Source: Tethya wilhelma
Taxonomy: Eukaryota > Porifera > Demospongiae > Tethyida > Tethyidae
Assembly (NCBI GenBank): GCA_964030475.1
Contig: CAXIPT010000013.1
Coordinates: 709,408-773,407, forward strand
Length of the DNA: 64,000 nucleotides
Direction: 5' to 3'
Within the stretch, counting starts at the first letter, position 1. Every line of letters begins with the position of its first letter. The position numbers and the translations under genes were made by a program. Below, piece by piece: positions 11,858 through 22,132 of the stretch. The notes under the pieces are model-generated. The model ran no database searches. It had not been told where the DNA came from and saw nothing but the letters and a program-made list of their open reading frames with translations.

Positions 11858-12071
11858 ACACACACACACACAGACACCCATTGAGCAGGTACAAGCTCAG
11901 ACCCGCAGTCTTGTTCAAGGCATGGCAAAGATGAAGGAAACCATTAATGATCTTAACGAGAGGAACCAACTCCTGGAGAACTTCATCAGACAGATGGCCC
12001 GTAAGCAGGGCATCACCTCAGAGCTGGTGGAAGAGAAGGAGGACGGAGAGAACAACTACTCTTCCATTTAG
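4977..12071 (+). CDS. TRPA1-like ankyrin-repeat cation channel (copy 1; two exons probably lost in assembly gap)
   Basis: Visible exons: 4977-5063, 5462-5633, 5968-6185, 6601-7208, [gap], 7768-7914, 8103-8351, 8478-8596, 8821-8986, 9073-9295, 9462-9636, 9695-9877, 10074-10367, 10585-10931, 11368-11436, 11565-11756, 11874-12071. They encode 1148 aa in one continuous frame. At least 12 ankyrin repeats (TPLHLA-type) precede a six-helix channel: S1 about 9540-9625, an extracellular loop with several N-x-T/S sites, S2-S4 in the 10074 exon (ending WQWQIGAVGVFLAW), S5-pore-S6 in the 10585 exon. The pore helix reads KTMTMTTGEFEYDSIF. S6 is followed by LVGLAVDDIKGIQEAAVLKR, which closely matches the TRPA1 post-S6 helix. 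The C-terminus is a predicted coiled coil (KMKETINDLNERNQLLENF). The paralogue at 12782 has two extra ankyrin exons (417 nt) where this gene has the N run. Probable plasma-membrane sensory cation channel. Confidence 0.9.
5379..5405 (+). repeat. Fragment of palindromic MITE-like family (GCCTGGGTAYGAGGCTA end)
   Basis: The end sequence GCCTGGGTATGAGGCTA matches the right terminus of the elements at 24231, 31950 and 37892. The left half is not recognisable here. Confidence 0.5.
5634..5708. repeat. (GT)n microsatellite starting at a 5' splice site
   Basis: Uninterrupted GT dinucleotides begin with the donor GT of the copy 1 channel's exon 2 (GCAG|GTGTGTG) and run to a single N at 5709. Confidence 0.95.
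7359..7685. other. Assembly gap (327 N)
   Basis: Run of N inside the copy 1 channel gene, followed directly by a long GT repeat that probably broke the assembly. Two ankyrin exons present in the paralogues at 14524-14731/14829-15037 and 23663-23861/23922-24148 have no counterpart in visible sequence here. The flanking exons end and begin in phases that fit their 417 nt, so they are expected inside the gap. Confidence 0.95.
7686..7759. repeat. (GT)n microsatellite at gap edge
   Basis: About 37 GT units ending a few bases before the acceptor TATCTGCAG of the exon at 7768. Confidence 0.95.
8611..8720 (+). repeat. tRNA-derived SINE-like element in intron
   Basis: A pol III box A-like stretch (TTGGTACAGTGGTTAGC, about 8621-8637) is followed by a box B-like T-arm, CCTGGTTCGAAGCCGGG, with a base-paired stem, and then an A-rich tail (from about 8691). 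The anticodon arm does not pair well, so this is not a working tRNA gene. Head plus A-rich tail suggests a SINE. It lies in the intron between the 8478-8596 and 8821-8986 exons of the channel. Confidence 0.55.
11093..11316. mobile_element. MITE-like inverted-repeat element in channel intron
   Basis: The left end ATCTGGTTTGAGAATGC (from 11093) is repeated as its reverse complement GCATTCTCAAACCAGAT ending at 11316. The element is about 224 bp with 17-bp perfect terminal inverted repeats and no coding potential. It sits in the intron after the S5-S6 exon of channel copy 1. Flanking target duplications are not clear. Confidence 0.55.
11481..11563. repeat. (TC)n microsatellite ending at a 3' splice site
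   Basis: A long CT/TC tract with one N at 11521; the last units form the polypyrimidine tract and acceptor TCTCTCAG of the exon starting at 11565. Confidence 0.95.
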
Positions 12072-12781
12072 TGCACACTTAGAGTTCTTTTCTACATGTA
12101 ACCTGCTATGTAGATATAGTTTATGACTAGTAAAAAATTAATGTGAATAGTAATTAAATTATTGTTGTTTTTCATTTGTTTGCTGTTTTAGAAGCTCCCA
12201 ACTGTTTGTATGGTAGGGATTGTTGTAGTTGAAAATGTCAGTGTTATCCTTTTGTATACCTAGCTCACTAAAAATTTAATTAAAATTCTTTGCAAATTCA
12301 TGCGCAATATTATTGCAAATTTACATATTATGCGCACGGGGGGTGTGCCACTATTTAATATGACCACATACTGAATAGAGTGCCAAGTCTCTGAAGGTGT
12401 GTAAGTCACAGTGAAGAACGGTGAGTTATATGAGCACACACCTGTCAGTAGTTCTGAGATCAACTAGCAAGAGGTTCTAGTTGCTACACTGTCACCAGCT
12501 AGTTACCAGGATGGCATCTCCATGACAATTTATGTACATGCCATGCTAGCTGGTGACAGTTTCAGGTGTGTCTCTGGTATAGCAAAGAGGGTTTATATTA
12601 GATTTGGAGTGCATATAAATTTATGCTAGATCTGGAGTGTACCAAGTTATGAAACTAGGAGGTTTGCACACACAACTGATCATTAATTTAGTATGTGTAA
12701 TTTGATAAATATTCTTCCAGTATCTTCTAGCGACTGAAACCCGGTGATAGCTACCATTGCAGCTGTAGAGTGTGATTCAAG
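12072..12781. other. Intergenic region between channel copies 1 and 2
   Basis: No coding sequence seen. It holds the 3' flank of copy 1, the inverted repeat at 12488-12560 and the presumed promoter of copy 2. A 13-base near-repeat (TAGATNTGGAGTG) occurs twice around 12600-12640. Confidence 0.6.
12488..12560. repeat. Perfect 15-bp inverted repeat with nested second pair
   Basis: ACTGTCACCAGCTAG at 12488-12502 is the exact reverse complement of CTAGCTGGTGACAGT at 12546-12560. Inside the loop ATGGCAT and ATGCCAT also pair. About 220 bp upstream of the copy 2 start codon. Confidence 0.7.
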
Positions 12782-13235
12782 ATGACTTCAACAGTTATTC
12801 CCAACCGTTCAGTTTCTTTTGAGTTGAAAACAATTGAAGAGGAATCAAGTGATGACGACCAGCCCAAAGAAAAAGGCACTGATGACTGTGGTGTTCACCC
12901 AGAAGACATTACTCATCAGACAAGCACAGCCAGCTCTATCATTAGTCAGCCACCTAAACCCGATTGCCCTCCTAGTACCCTAATTGATGTAAGATAAAGA
13001 AGATTCCTCTAAATCTTACAGTTTCATTTTCGTTGCTACATTGTTATATTATCTAGGCTGTTCGTGACAATGACTATGAGATGGTGGCGTCCATCTTGAG
13101 TGAATTGACATATGAACAAAAAAAGGAAGAAATCAATGATTTTCATGATCAGGACTTTGCTCCGATTCATTACGCTGCCAAGTTTAACTATTTTAAGATT
13201 TTGAAGCTACTTGAAGAGAATGGCGCTGGTACGAC

Positions 13236-13280
<45 letters not shown>

Positions 13281-14783
13281 GTGTGCATGTGTATGCACGT
13301 GTGTGTGTGTGTGTTGTGTGTGTGTGTGTGTGATGCCTTCAAACCTACCTGACCGTATGCCTTCAAATACTGTCACATATAAAATTGTACAGATGTGAAT
13401 TTGAAGACCAAAAGTGATGGTCTGACTCCACTACAACTAGCTGCTCGCTACCAGCCTCACTCTACCAGTGGTGTTGGTACTCAGATGCCAATGAGACGGC
13501 CCTCTGTCTCTTCCACGAGTGAATTGAGAGATGTGCAAGAGCATTTCTCTTCCAGCAGAGAAGCCGTCAAGTTTTTAATGACAAAAGTGGCTGATGTAAG
13601 AAAGATTATAATGATAGTTATAGCTTTAAACTACATACTACTGAAATTATGTATAATCTATGTACAAAGCTTAGGTCATTGGTAGTCCAAGCATTGGCAA
13701 TATGGCCTTGAATCCTGCATCCACCCTGACTTATAAACTATTCATTTTCTCATAATGTTTTATCGTAGGTGAATAGTCCAGACAAGTACAGCAACACCCC
13801 ACTCCACATGGCCTGTCAGAGAGGAAATATTGAGGCTGTTGAGGAACTACTGCAGTCCAAGTACATCAACCTCACTGCTCGCAACAAGAACGAAAGTAAC
13901 ACGCCGATCCATGAAGCTTGCCTGTACGGGAATTCAAAGATTTTGAAATTGCTGCTCAAGAGCTTGCAAACATGCACTCGCGCATGCCCAAATTGGCTGC
14001 TGCAAAACAAAGCCAGGCAATCTCCACTCCACCTTGCCTGCCGCGAAGGCCACTTCAAAGTTGTGAAGCAGCTCTTCAAATACATGCCCCTCAACCAATA
14101 CAAGAGAATGCTTGCTGGCAAAGACAACGAACAGAACACCCCACTTCACCTAGCCTGTGCTAATGGAAACATTGCTGTAGTTGACTTCTTGTTGGAGAAA
14201 GGAGCCAATCCTTCTGCCGCTGAAAACCCCAAGAGAGTCACTCCCCTCCATGTGGCAGCTAGTCGTGGCCACGTAAAAGTGGTAAAAGCTCTCTTGGCAA
14301 AAGAAATCAAGCTTGTCTTTGCCATGGATGTCACGGGTCAGACTCCTGTCCACTACGCTGTGCTGTCCAATGACCATGACGTACTCACATCATTCAAGGA
14401 TAATTTGTTAAAGTACGTCACCAAAAGTTCTTATTCTGCTTGTAAAATGTAGCTAAAATTTTAATGGCTGTACAATAAATTATGCTAATTTCATACCTCA
14501 AAATTAATGTCATAATTTGGCAGCAAGAAGATGCCTGTGGTGGAGGTGATGAACATTCCAGACCTGGAGCACCGTACCCCATTGCTTCTTGCTGCTATGT
14601 TGGGTAGGGATGCTTCCTTCCAGATGCTGTTGGACATCCTCCCTGATGAAGCCCGTGGTGCTCTGGACTCAGAGAGAAAGAGTGTGTTGTCCCTTGCAGC
14701 TGAAAATGTCTTTGATACTCGGATTTTCAAAGTAAGAAATTTTTTTTACAACCATACGCTCACACACGCTCACACACGCTCAC

Positions 14784-14824
<41 letters not shown>

Positions 14825-17800
14825 ATAGAGTTGTTTTAAGTGTCCCGACATATACGAGAAGCTTGTAGCCAGCGTCGATGCTAACCTAAACACACCACTC
14901 CATATTGCTGCTGAGAAGGGAAACATCCCAGTAGTGAAGCATCTCCTCAGAGAACCCAACGATATTGCCAAGAAAAATGCCAGAAATGTAAACTATCGCA
15001 CTCCATTGCATCTGGCTGCTAAGAATGGCCATGTTGAGTAAGTTGGTAATTATCATTCTAGCTAGCTAGAGCTACACAAGTAATGTTTTGAACCCTCATA
15101 AGAATATGTATAGCTGAACTCTCTATGTATGATTGCTACAGAGTTGTGTGGGAGCTGGCTATAGCTAACTGTGTGTGTTCGGTGGAGGATGACAATCGTG
15201 ACACTCCTCTCCATCTTGCCTGCACCATGGGCCATGTCGCCGTGGTACATGCCCTGCACAGCAAGAGAGTCAGCGCTGAGACAAGGTGAGTCACTCAATG
15301 TAAGAATTGCAATCAGAATGTTAGGATTGGCTTGGTAGCATCAAAGTGTTATGTCAATTCTCTTGTGAGTGTTGAATTTGTTTGTTTGTTTCTATAGAAA
15401 TGATAAAGACCACACCCCTTTGCACTGTGCTGCATTGAATGGTCATGATAATCTCATTGAATTCCTCATCAACAACTTTAATGTTGAAATAAATCCCCGA
15501 GATCGCAACCAGTTCACACCCCTCTTTCTCGCCGCCAAGGCCGGCCACCTTGATGCTGTGAAGACCCTCTTGGGACACGGAGCAAAAGTCACTATGACCT
15601 TCAAATCTCGCAGATTCAATGCACTTGACACTGCCATTGACCAAGGACACGAGTATGTTTATGGCTTTACAAAGATAATTATAAGGACATTTTTCATGAA
15701 GAATAGGATTTTGATGTCTTATTTCTAATATTAAGTTTCTAAGCATTCTTTCAAGTTCATTGTAGTTCCATTCTATCTGGCTGTTTGTCCTCTTTCTCTC
15801 TACAGGGACATCGCCCTGGTGATAGTGAAGAGCTCTCAGTGGGAGGAGGCGCTGAGGTACACGACTCAGGAGTCACTCAAGAATATCTGGGGCCAAACAA
15901 CACAGACCACACCCCTCAGGAAGCTCATCCGATCCATGCCAAGTCAGTCAATGCACTAGTCATATTACACACTTTGCCAACATGCATATCTTCCCTGCTC
16001 CAATGCCTGTGAGCTCTTGTAGCTCAGTGGTAAGAGCATTGGACCAGAGTTCAAAAGACCTGGGTTTGAATCCCAACTAGATCTCAAGATTTTTCCCATA
16101 TAATGATACACTGGTGGCTGTAAAAACTATAGTTTATAGTACAACTTATATATTATTTGCATGCAACTATACATTTTATATAGAGGTGGCAAAGGTCGTC
16201 TTTGACAAGTGTACAACTCTTGGAAGTATCCAAAGTCTTCAGATGTCCCAGGTACGAGGAAACACAGACTCAGAGTCCAATCCTGAGACCATTGATTTGG
16301 AGTCTTACGGAAGGACCAGTACAGAGTTACGTTCGGACAAGGATGACTATGCTGTCATGTTTAACTACGAGTTTATCGAGGACTTTAAAGATCCAGAGTA
16401 TGATAGTGAGAAGCACCAATTCAAGTCTGCCATGTATGGCATAGCCGGCCTGTAAGTTGAAAGATTGTCATTAATTATTGCATTAATTGATGAGGCTATT
16501 ACAACAGTCTTTTGTTGTTATTTAGCTCAACTGAAAAAGGCTACCGTTCAACTTGGGGCCCAGATAAGTTTTCAATGGGACAGCACCCACTCACTTTGAT
16601 GGTAAGTGCTGTGCAAGCATGGTAAAACAAATTTTATTTTTATAATTATAAATTATATTTATACAGTATCCTGTATTACTACTTGTTAACTATTAAATCA
16701 ATGCTAACTATTGTTAAGTACAGTTAACTATTAACTGTTAGCTGTTAACTATAATAATTATTGTGACCGTGCCTTGTTCCAATACTTTTTACAGCACTTT
16801 TTACAGCACTGCCCATTCCTACACATGCAGCTTATAATGTTTTTGAAATTTTTATTACTTGTAATAATCATTAAGATGTTGTAATTCTCTATAAATAAAT
16901 AATTATTATGTACATACATACATACATACATACATTCAGCTTGAGCATGAACGCACTGATCTATTGACCCATCCCCTTGTGAGGAGCCTGCTGAGGTACA
17001 AGTGGTACAGCTACGGCAGGTACACCTACTGGATGGACCTGTTTGTCTACATGCTGTTAGTGATAGTCTTGACTGCCTTCGCATTGGTGCTGCCCAACCC
17101 TGAAAGTGAAACTTGTAAGTTTTATTTATTTTCATCCCCACCCATTTCTTGTTGCTGTTGTGATGTGGATGCATTTTCATCTCTATAGGCCTGAGAGTGT
17201 TCAATGGTACACTTGGCAATGTCAGCAATAATTGCACTGCCACGGAGAACCCTGACTGTGGGAAAATGGCCTGTGGTACATATGTATAAATCTACTACAG
17301 AAACTTATGCAGCATATGCATCACTATAGCCTCAGAAATCAGCTAGAATTTCCCGTTTATTTTTGCTACAAACAGCTAGAGAAGGCCTGCATGGTTAGTG
17401 ACGCTATTATGTATCATCCTATCTTTATGCTTATGTGCAGATTTGCATACAGTTCAGAGAGTCTATATAATCGTGGCTGGTGTTTTTGTTGTGGTCTACT
17501 CCATCTTTTCATTCTGCTACCATCTCTACTTGTACATCCGTCTCTACCAAACCTACATCAAGGACTGGGCCATTGTGTTCAACTTCTTCTCCGCTGTGAC
17601 CACCATCATATTTATAGCGGTTCATTTCACACAGTGCTTCTGTCCTTACAACTGGCAGTGGCAGCTGGGCACAGTGGCTGTTTTTCTTACCTGGGTGAAC
17701 TTTGCCATTCTCTTCCGAAAGCTCCCACTAACTGGTGACTTAATTCTTACATTTCTATTATAATACCGTTGCTTTACTTGTACAAGGCTAGGTGCCTGAG

Positions 17801-18660
17801 TGACTCAGCCTTTTGCCACTTGCCTGAGCAGGCATTAGGAGGGTTCTGTAAGGTTGGGGTTGTTTGTAAAGATAAGACCATTTTTAAACTTTCCTGTATG
17901 CAGGAATCTACGTGTTGATGTTTGTGAAGGTCTTCTACACCTTCTGTAAGGTGGTCATCCTCTCCTTCCTGCTTGTCATTGCCTTCTCTCTTGGCTTCTA
18001 CATGGCCTTCCATCGGCCATTGGCGATGGGGGAATCAAGGTCCCCTTTCTCCTCTCCAGCTCGCTCCATTGTCAAAACCATGACCATGATAGTTGGAGAG
18101 TTTGATTATGAAGACATCTTCCATCTGAGCTCCCTCGAACCGGACATCATGCTAAACGATATCCCTTTCTTCCAAGTGGCCAATTTCCTTTGGATCATCT
18201 TCCTCATAGTTGCCCCAATTCTCTTCCTCAACTTATTGGTACGTAAGTTAGTAAAAATGTTGCCTGACTGTTGAATGAATGACTGGGTGTGTGTATGCAG
18301 ACTGGTCTGGCTGTAGACGACATTAAAAGGATCCAAGAAGATGCTGCCATCAAGCGACTTGAACTACAGGTAAAGAAATTATAGCATATTGGTGTAGCTT
18401 GCTATAGTTTCATTTTGCAGCTTCTTTTTTTGTGTTTCTGTTGCTCACAGATCCGTGCAGTACTCTCGATTGAAGCTGCAATGCCGTCTAAGTTTCGAAG
18501 TCGTTTCATGATCACCAAGACACTCACCATTACTCCAAACAAAGGACTTTATCTTATGGAGAAAATTCGTCACAACGTGTGGGAAGAAGAGTGTTACGAC
18601 ACCATCAAGAGCATATCGAAGGCTCTGGATCAACAGCTCAGAACTCGAGATGTAATGAAT

Positions 18661-18703
<43 letters not shown>

Positions 18704-18939
18704 TTGTTCCATTTTCACTTTCAAACAATGCTCTCCTTGCTCTCCTTCCATGGATACAGGGGAGCTCAGAACAGGCACAGTGTGGACATGGCTCCTTGAT
18801 GGAAGATGTTGCCAACATCAAGAGGGCTGTGCATGAGTTGAAGTCGATGGTTGAAGCACTCACTCTAAATGCCGATTCGGATCAAAAATCAACAAACCCC
18901 AATCGGAAACGAAGTGCCGTAGAGAGACCGTTTCCTTTT
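12782..18939 (+). CDS. TRPA1-like ankyrin-repeat cation channel (copy 2)
   Basis: Exons: 12782-12988, 13057-13228, 13393-13595, 13769-14412, 14524-14731, 14829-15037, 15142-15285, 15398-15652, 15806-15942, 16184-16451, 16526-16601, 16940-17114, 17189-17275, 17441-17734, 17904-18238, 18301-18369, 18451-18651 and 18760-18939, where a lone N breaks the last exon. Completing it with the last exon of the duplicate (20791-21048) gives 1313 aa. About 16 ankyrin repeats (residues about 85-690) precede S1 (about 860), S2-S4 (about 930-1025) and S5-pore-S6 (about 1026-1138). The pore reads KTMTMIVGEFDYEDIF, and the post-S6 helix is GLAVDDIKRIQEDAAIKRLE. The second ankyrin repeat is interrupted after LAARYQPH by a Ser-rich insertion of about 40 residues, a feature shared by all three copies. 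The N-terminal 70 residues are acidic and Ser-rich and unlike the other copies. Confidence 0.9.
13239..13332. repeat. (GT)n microsatellite with interruptions, near donor
   Basis: GT-rich tract starting 11 bases after the exon 2 donor of channel copy 2. Confidence 0.9.
14761..14822. repeat. (CA)n microsatellite next to acceptor
   Basis: CACACACG/(CA)n tract ending six bases before the exon that starts at 14829. Confidence 0.9.
16011..16085 (+). repeat. tRNA-like sequence (tRNA pseudogene or SINE head) in intron
   Basis: This 75-nt stretch has near-cloverleaf form. The acceptor arms GAGCTCT/AGATCTC pair 6 of 7. The D arm is TAGCTCAGTGGTAAGAGC (box A) and the T arm GGGTTTGAATCCC (box B). The anticodon stem has a mismatch and the position before the putative anticodon is C instead of U, so it is probably not functional. 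It sits in the intron of channel copy 2 equivalent to the one holding the SINE-like element in copy 1. Confidence 0.6.
16771..16839 (+). repeat. Dispersed repeat (also at 30926)
   Basis: Begins GCCTTGTTCCA, continues with ACTTTTTAC, GCAC and CCCATTCCTACA, and ends TATAATG. The same ordered blocks occur at 30926-30993 in the same orientation, in an unrelated gene's intron. Confidence 0.55.
16910..18939 (+). repeat. Copy 1 of a 2031-bp tandem duplication (probably an assembly artefact)
   Basis: Covers the transmembrane and C-terminal exons of channel copy 2. It is identical to 18941 onward up to about 18700, then differs by a few percent until the lone N at 18940. Confidence 0.9.
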
Positions 18940-18940
18940 N

Positions 18941-20691
18941 GTACATACATACATACATACATACATTCAGCTTGAGCATGAACGCACTGATCTATTGACC
19001 CATCCCCTTGTGAGGAGCCTGCTGAGGTACAAGTGGTACAGCTACGGCAGGTACACCTACTGGATGGACCTGTTTGTCTACATGCTGTTAGTGATAGTCT
19101 TGACTGCCTTCGCATTGGTGCTGCCCAACCCTGAAAGTGAAACTTGTAAGTTTTATTTATTTTCATCCCCACCCATTTCTTGTTGCTGTTGTGATGTGGA
19201 TGCATTTTCATCTCTATAGGCCTGAGAGTGTTCAATGGTACACTTGGCAATGTCAGCAATAATTGCACTGCCACGGAGAACCCTGACTGTGGGAAAATGG
19301 CCTGTGGTACATATGTATAAATCTACTACAGAAACTTATGCAGCATATGCATCACTATAGCCTCAGAAATCAGCTAGAATTTCCCGTTTATTTTTGCTAC
19401 AAACAGCTAGAGAAGGCCTGCATGGTTAGTGACGCTATTATGTATCATCCTATCTTTATGCTTATGTGCAGATTTGCATACAGTTCAGAGAGTCTATATA
19501 ATCGTGGCTGGTGTTTTTGTTGTGGTCTACTCCATCTTTTCATTCTGCTACCATCTCTACTTGTACATCCGTCTCTACCAAACCTACATCAAGGACTGGG
19601 CCATTGTGTTCAACTTCTTCTCCGCTGTGACCACCATCATATTTATAGCGGTTCATTTCACACAGTGCTTCTGTCCTTACAACTGGCAGTGGCAGCTGGG
19701 CACAGTGGCTGTTTTTCTTACCTGGGTGAACTTTGCCATTCTCTTCCGAAAGCTCCCACTAACTGGTGACTTAATTCTTACATTTCTATTATAATACCGT
19801 TGCTTTACTTGTACAAGGCTAGGTGCCTGAGTGACTCAGCCTTTTGCCACTTGCCTGAGCAGGCATTAGGAGGGTTCTGTAAGGTTGGGGTTGTTTGTAA
19901 AGATAAGACCATTTTTAAACTTTCCTGTATGCAGGAATCTACGTGTTGATGTTTGTGAAGGTCTTCTACACCTTCTGTAAGGTGGTCATCCTCTCCTTCC
20001 TGCTTGTCATTGCCTTCTCTCTTGGCTTCTACATGGCCTTCCATCGGCCATTGGCGATGGGGGAATCAAGGTCCCCTTTCTCCTCTCCAGCTCGCTCCAT
20101 TGTCAAAACCATGACCATGATAGTTGGAGAGTTTGATTATGAAGACATCTTCCATCTGAGCTCCCTCGAACCGGACATCATGCTAAACGATATCCCTTTC
20201 TTCCAAGTGGCCAATTTCCTTTGGATCATCTTCCTCATAGTTGCCCCAATTCTCTTCCTCAACTTATTGGTACGTAAGTTAGTAAAAATGTTGCCTGACT
20301 GTTGAATGAATGACTGGGTGTGTGTATGCAGACTGGTCTGGCTGTAGACGACATTAAAAGGATCCAAGAAGATGCTGCCATCAAGCGACTTGAACTACAG
20401 GTAAAGAAATTATAGCATATTGGTGTAGCTTGCTATAGTTTCATTTTGCAGCTTCTTTTTTTGTGTTTCTGTTGCTCACAGATCCGTGCAGTACTCTCGA
20501 TTGAAGCTGCAATGCCGTCTAAGTTTCGAAGTCGTTTCATGATCACCAAGACACTCACCATTACTCCAAACAAAGGACTTTATCTTATGGAGAAAATTCG
20601 TCACAACGTGTGGGAAGAAGAGTGTTACGACACCATCAAGAGCATATCGAAGGCTCTGGATCAACAGCTCAGAACTCGAGATGTAATGAAT

Positions 20692-20732
<41 letters not shown>

Positions 20733-20970
20733 ATTTGTTTCATTTTCACTTTCAAATTGTCACCACAATGCACTCCTTCCATGGATACAGGGGAGCTCAG
20801 AACAGGCACAGTGTGGACACGGCTCCTTGGTGGAAGATGTCGCCAACATCAAGAGGGCTGTGCATGAGTTGAAATCGATGGTTGAGGCACTCACTCTAAA
20901 TGCCGATTCAGATCAAAAATCAACAAACCCCAATCGGAAACGAAGTGCCATAGAGAGGCCGTTTCCTTTT
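18941..20970 (+). repeat. Copy 2 of the 2031-bp tandem duplication
   Basis: Starts inside the GTACATACATAC repeat directly after the N at 18940, at the same base as 16910 in copy 1. It differs from copy 1 only downstream of the (CA)n tract near 20694. The pattern fits two haplotypes joined end to end. Confidence 0.9.
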
Positions 20971-21048
20971 CCAAGTCCCCGCATACACCATAGTCCCTCG
21001 TTTGGATCTGATTCTGGGGGCGATGCAGGGGGCTTTTTTGATGACTAA
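18971..21048 (+). CDS. Duplicated 3' half of TRPA1-like channel copy 2 (contains its true C-terminus)
   Basis: Exons at 18971-19145, 19220-19306, 19472-19765, 19935-20269, 20332-20400, 20482-20682 and 20791-21048 repeat the S1-to-C-terminus exons of the gene at 12782 and add the missing last 26 codons, ending FFDD and TAA. There is no start codon and no ankyrin part, so this is not an independent channel. Best read as the real 3' end of copy 2, with the preceding 2 kb an assembly duplicate. If the duplication is real, it is a headless fragment and copy 2 is truncated. Confidence 0.8.
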
Positions 21049-22132
21049 AACATTAATCTGTAATAACACTTAGTGCCGTTATTTTTAGTTAACCCATAAG
21101 CTCAGTGAAATGTTTTGTAGATATTTTTTTTTACTATATACAATCCTCGTTTGAGTTTTTTTTAATTTGTGTATTATTTTTGTTTTGTGCATTGCATGAT
21201 GTGTCACTTCCTCAATGAATCTCATTAACTAAACATTTTGGCATGCATGTAAACTTCTTTGAGCTAGGGTAAGTGCATCAACAAGTCAACGAACCGATAC
21301 AGCTCTGGACCTCTGGTAGACAAGTAAGAACAATTAACGTGAGAAGCTACAGTCTTTTGACGCACGATTCAAAGCTGAGGCCGGCGGCCTGCATGGTGAG
21401 TGGTGCATGTCACTTTGTATTAAATGTGGCCAACTTGAGGTTCGAATACTGTAAACCATAGATAATTATCAATGAATCTATACAACATTGTGCATAAACT
21501 TACTGGTGGCATGATCATCACTGAGAACTGAGGTGTTTCACTGCCTGTGGCATGGTACAGTACTGAAACATGCACGGCTGGCTATGAATTGAGGCATTGC
21601 AGCAGTTAGTCTAAGTTGTGCCAGTCAGTGCATTGAGCATTAATTTTCATCTGAGAATCCCCATCAAGCAGATCAAACTGAGTGGATGGTTATGCCTTAT
21701 GGCAGTAGCTGGCTCACTCAGTGGTGTGAGACACTATCATGTTGGACTGACTGTGCACTATAATGTAGTAGTAACCCCCCTCTACAAATTAAGGAAATCC
21801 TTTTTGAGTCTTTTAAACAGTCAGTTCATGCATGCACCAGCCACTCATGGGATGCCACTGAAATAAGTATCAGCCACCTGCTTGTACGTACAATGAACTG
21901 ATTTGACAATTGTATCCAATTGGGAGTTATATAAGCTAGTAACTGACAATAACCACTTGTCATGCATTCCACATATCTTATTATTGTAGCTAAGCACAAG
22001 TCATGCATATGACAAATCATGGCATTGCATTAATTGTATATCTACTATAGTCTCAGCATCAGACTTCAGTAGTGCCAATAACTATGACTGTATTAGTCCC
22101 ACACACAATGCATACTGTATACAGAGACAACA
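21049..22132. other. Intergenic region between channel copies 2 and 3
   Basis: 1.08 kb with no supportable coding sequence or recognisable repeat. It holds the 3' flank of copy 2 and the presumed promoter/5' UTR of copy 3. Confidence 0.6.

Noticed and set aside
13816..14334. Long antisense open frames opposite ankyrin exons
   Set aside because: They mirror the repetitive codons of the sense-strand ankyrin repeats and show no protein family of their own.
16011..16085. Functional tRNA gene
   Set aside because: Acceptor and anticodon stems carry mismatches and the base before the putative anticodon is C, so a working tRNA is unlikely.
18971..21048. A fourth TRPA1-like channel gene
   Set aside because: It has no ankyrin part or start codon and is an exact shifted copy of copy 2 exons joined by a single N; more likely an assembly duplicate.
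21273..21866. Short open frames between channel copies 2 and 3
   Set aside because: No family resemblance, no splice consistency and no codon bias visible; treated as intergenic.
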